Below are positions 58,401 through 61,400 of a DNA stretch of 64,000 bases, one piece after another. Source of the stretch: Eudromia elegans (Eukaryota; Chordata; Aves; Tinamiformes; Tinamidae); the NCBI GenBank assembly GCA_003342815.1, contig PTEX01000333.1, positions 36,861-100,860 on the forward strand, in the 5' to 3' direction. The notes below the pieces were generated by a model. It did not search any database. It saw only the letters and a program-made list of their open reading frames with translations, and had not been told where the DNA came from. Both the position numbers and the translations under genes were made by a program. Position 1 is the stretch's first letter, and each line of letters starts with the position of its first letter.

Positions 58401-61400
58401 TGAAGTGGTTGGACTAGATGACCTTCCAACACTTGCTTATATTAAGGTGATTCTGTGATTCATTCATACCCTGTATCTAGCAATGCTAAGGACAAACAGA
58501 CAGTCAAAAAAAGATTCCTTACTGTTTAGTCGATAACTATGTGGATACACTACCAATAACTCTCACTGTAAGAAAGCTGTGAAAATTCAACACCATCTGT
58601 GCCTTCTGCAGGGTAAATAAAAAAGTATAGCTTCTTCCATTCTAAAAACATAGAAGGATGTACTCTCTGGAGTGATACTTTGCTTTTCCTTATCTTCAAA
58701 TGTAATCAACCTCCAGCCTCTCCCTATAATGTCTGATCTTTCATTAATCTGAAGATTTCTTCTAAAGTATTTTCTTGGAGAGTTTTAACAATATTTTAAC
58801 ATATTCAACAACACTCAACAAGCAAGTGAATATCCAAAAGTGTTTATTGGTATTTGTTTGGATTACTAGGTAGGTCTACAACAGTTACAGTTATTTCAAA
58901 GAATCTACTGTGTCCACATTAACTACATGTATGACGAGTAACGAAGGACTGAACATGAGTTGTACCAACGATTTCACTATTCATGACATTTTGAACCATG
59001 GTCTTACTGAACACTGATCAAAATACAGCTTCTGGTAACCTCTTACATATGCTCATGATTGAAAAAAGAAAAAAAAAAAAAAGAGACAAATTCTTACTTT
59101 TTTAAGTAAGCAATTTTAAATAAATATTAAAGGACTGCTTCTAATTATGTCTTTTTTTTCCTCTAAGTGGATGCATTTGGTCTTTTAAGTATTTATGGAG
59201 AAGCATGGAAGATTCATTCAATAATAAAAAAGATGTTCAGAAACCATTCCGGAAAACTACTGAAAATAAATGCAAAGTTCGGAGTCCATCATTAATGGGC
59301 ATTAAATAAAACACACAGTCACACTGGGATGGAAGGAAAGACTCTTAACCAGTATCTCCCAACACTAAAATTCAATTTGACTTTTATTGAGATGAACAAA
59401 TCTTGGACCTGTTCTCCCAGTAATTTTGACTAGGAATATTTGAAACAGATGAATTCCCAGAAGATTCCACAATATCCATGACTCTCCTTCAGGGTTTCTG
59501 ATCTTTTTTTCTTTTTTTTGCATATGGACATACCCACTTTTTTTCCATCTGAAAGCCCTGACATTCATTGTGACACAGATTGCAAAGATTATTCTCTTTT
59601 GCAGCTCTTTTTGTGAAAGTCTCCTTAGTGTTTATTTTCCCTAAACCTTCACTGCTTTACTCTATTAAACTTTCTCCTTACACTTCTAGATTTAAGATTC
59701 ACTTTAGACTATATCATTACAAGAGAGCTGTAGGAAGATTTTAATGCTGTCTCCACAATCTTAGGAGATAGTGCTGTGATCTCTAATAGGAACTGAGATG
59801 CACATTTGAAATTAAAGTTTTCAGTGGCTTTATGAGGTACTACTCAGCACTTCAGCTATAGTTACTCACTATAGATCTGTTCTTCACTAACTTCAAATGT
59901 GGAATAAAATATGTGTTTCCTTAAAGTACAATATAGAGAATTGCCTAATCCTGCCACACTGCCGCTTGGGTAACATAGCACAAGTATCATTGCTGATTTG
60001 TTTAAGCAGTTGATGCTACAAGTGCCAATACTTTTTTTTTTTGTTACCCAAGTGGCAGTGTGGCAGGATTAGGCATATTTGTATGCTTCTGCAGAAAGGG
60101 AGTTTTGGGGAGTTTTGTGAGTTTGATTTCTGGTCTTCTTTTGATTCATTCTGATAATTATCTGTTTATTTCCACGGCATGGCATTTATTGCTAAGTAAT
60201 TAACACTGTCGTGTCAGTTACTTGTACAGTCAGAGTGTAATAGCCTGACACTTCATCCCATCTTAGTGTTGTTTCCTGTACGTGTTTTAAATAGTCATCA
60301 AGGTTAACTTGGGGTAAACTAAGGAAATCCATGATAGTATCTTGCACCCAGTGTTTCTGATAGCCAGGCTTCAAGTTACAGATACACTTCTCCCTTTGGT
60401 CTGCAGTTAGAAGCCCTGAAATCCCGTGACATTACAGATTTATGTTGCTTCTCAACTATCTGGGAGAACAGGAATAGCCTTGGGATACTGATATTGCATA
60501 CAGCCAATGCATCCTTTCCAAAGGCTTTGGTCAATAAGTTGAAACATAAAAGAATTCTGCTCATCTTAAGAGTGTTTGTTGTAATTCACAATGTAGTTCA
60601 TGAAACACTCATATGAAAATGCCTCTTCCTCAGGATTATTTGTATCACAGAGCTGCTCTCTTAGACAACAAGCCTAAGACTGGCAGCACCAGATCAGAGC
60701 AGAGGTGAATTAACGGCCCAACATCTTGTCTCCAACTCTACTCATAAGTGTATGCTTAGAGAAGAGCATCACAAAATGTATAATATATTCTCATTATAGT
60801 TTGACAGTCTCCAAGCATTTCTAGCTTGTGTGCTTGCTGAACTAGATGTGTTCCAGGTATTTGGCAGATTTCTCTTTCACATACTTGTCCCATGACCCAA
60901 TGCAATTTTTCACCTCTCATTAGAACTTACACTAACCAATGATAGCAATGCAACATAGCACTAAAACCAGCTCCAAGTTCAACCATCAGGCAGCTATCAG
61001 TGAGACACTAGGTTTATCATTCCCAAAGCTTGGTCAAGCTAGCTGGCCTCAAAGGATCCCATAAAAAATGAGTCTGTTCAGTCTATGTTCTCTAAACTGG
61101 CAATGCAGCCCAAACTTTAATACTTGTTTCAGGAGCAGATAACAGCAACAGATAAAACCACAATTGTAAGCTTTGCTGACTCCTTATCCTAGGCCTACGG
61201 GAACTCAAGGCTGAACGAGTAGTGGGACTCCTCTTTTTTCTTTCCTGTTCTTACTGTTCCAGCCTTTAATCTTAATAACATAGACTAGATAATCTCAGGC
61301 TTTGGTGCAAGCCCCAAATAAGCAGCAGTAGAACAGCAATATGCTATTGATTGCAATCAGGCACAAAGCTGAGCATGAATCACTTCTCCTGAACAGTCCA

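Noticed and set aside
58546-58557. Very short segment after the strong acceptor CTTTCTTACAG in intron 1
   Set aside because: The nearest donor gives phase 2, and longer versions meet a stop in the required frame.
59531-59554. Minus-strand 24-nt segment (acceptor TGTCAG, donor AGTGG|GTATGT) considered as the missing ADGB exon
   Set aside because: It leaves phase 2 instead of the required phase 1, has no polypyrimidine tract, and does not resemble the mammalian N-terminal segment.
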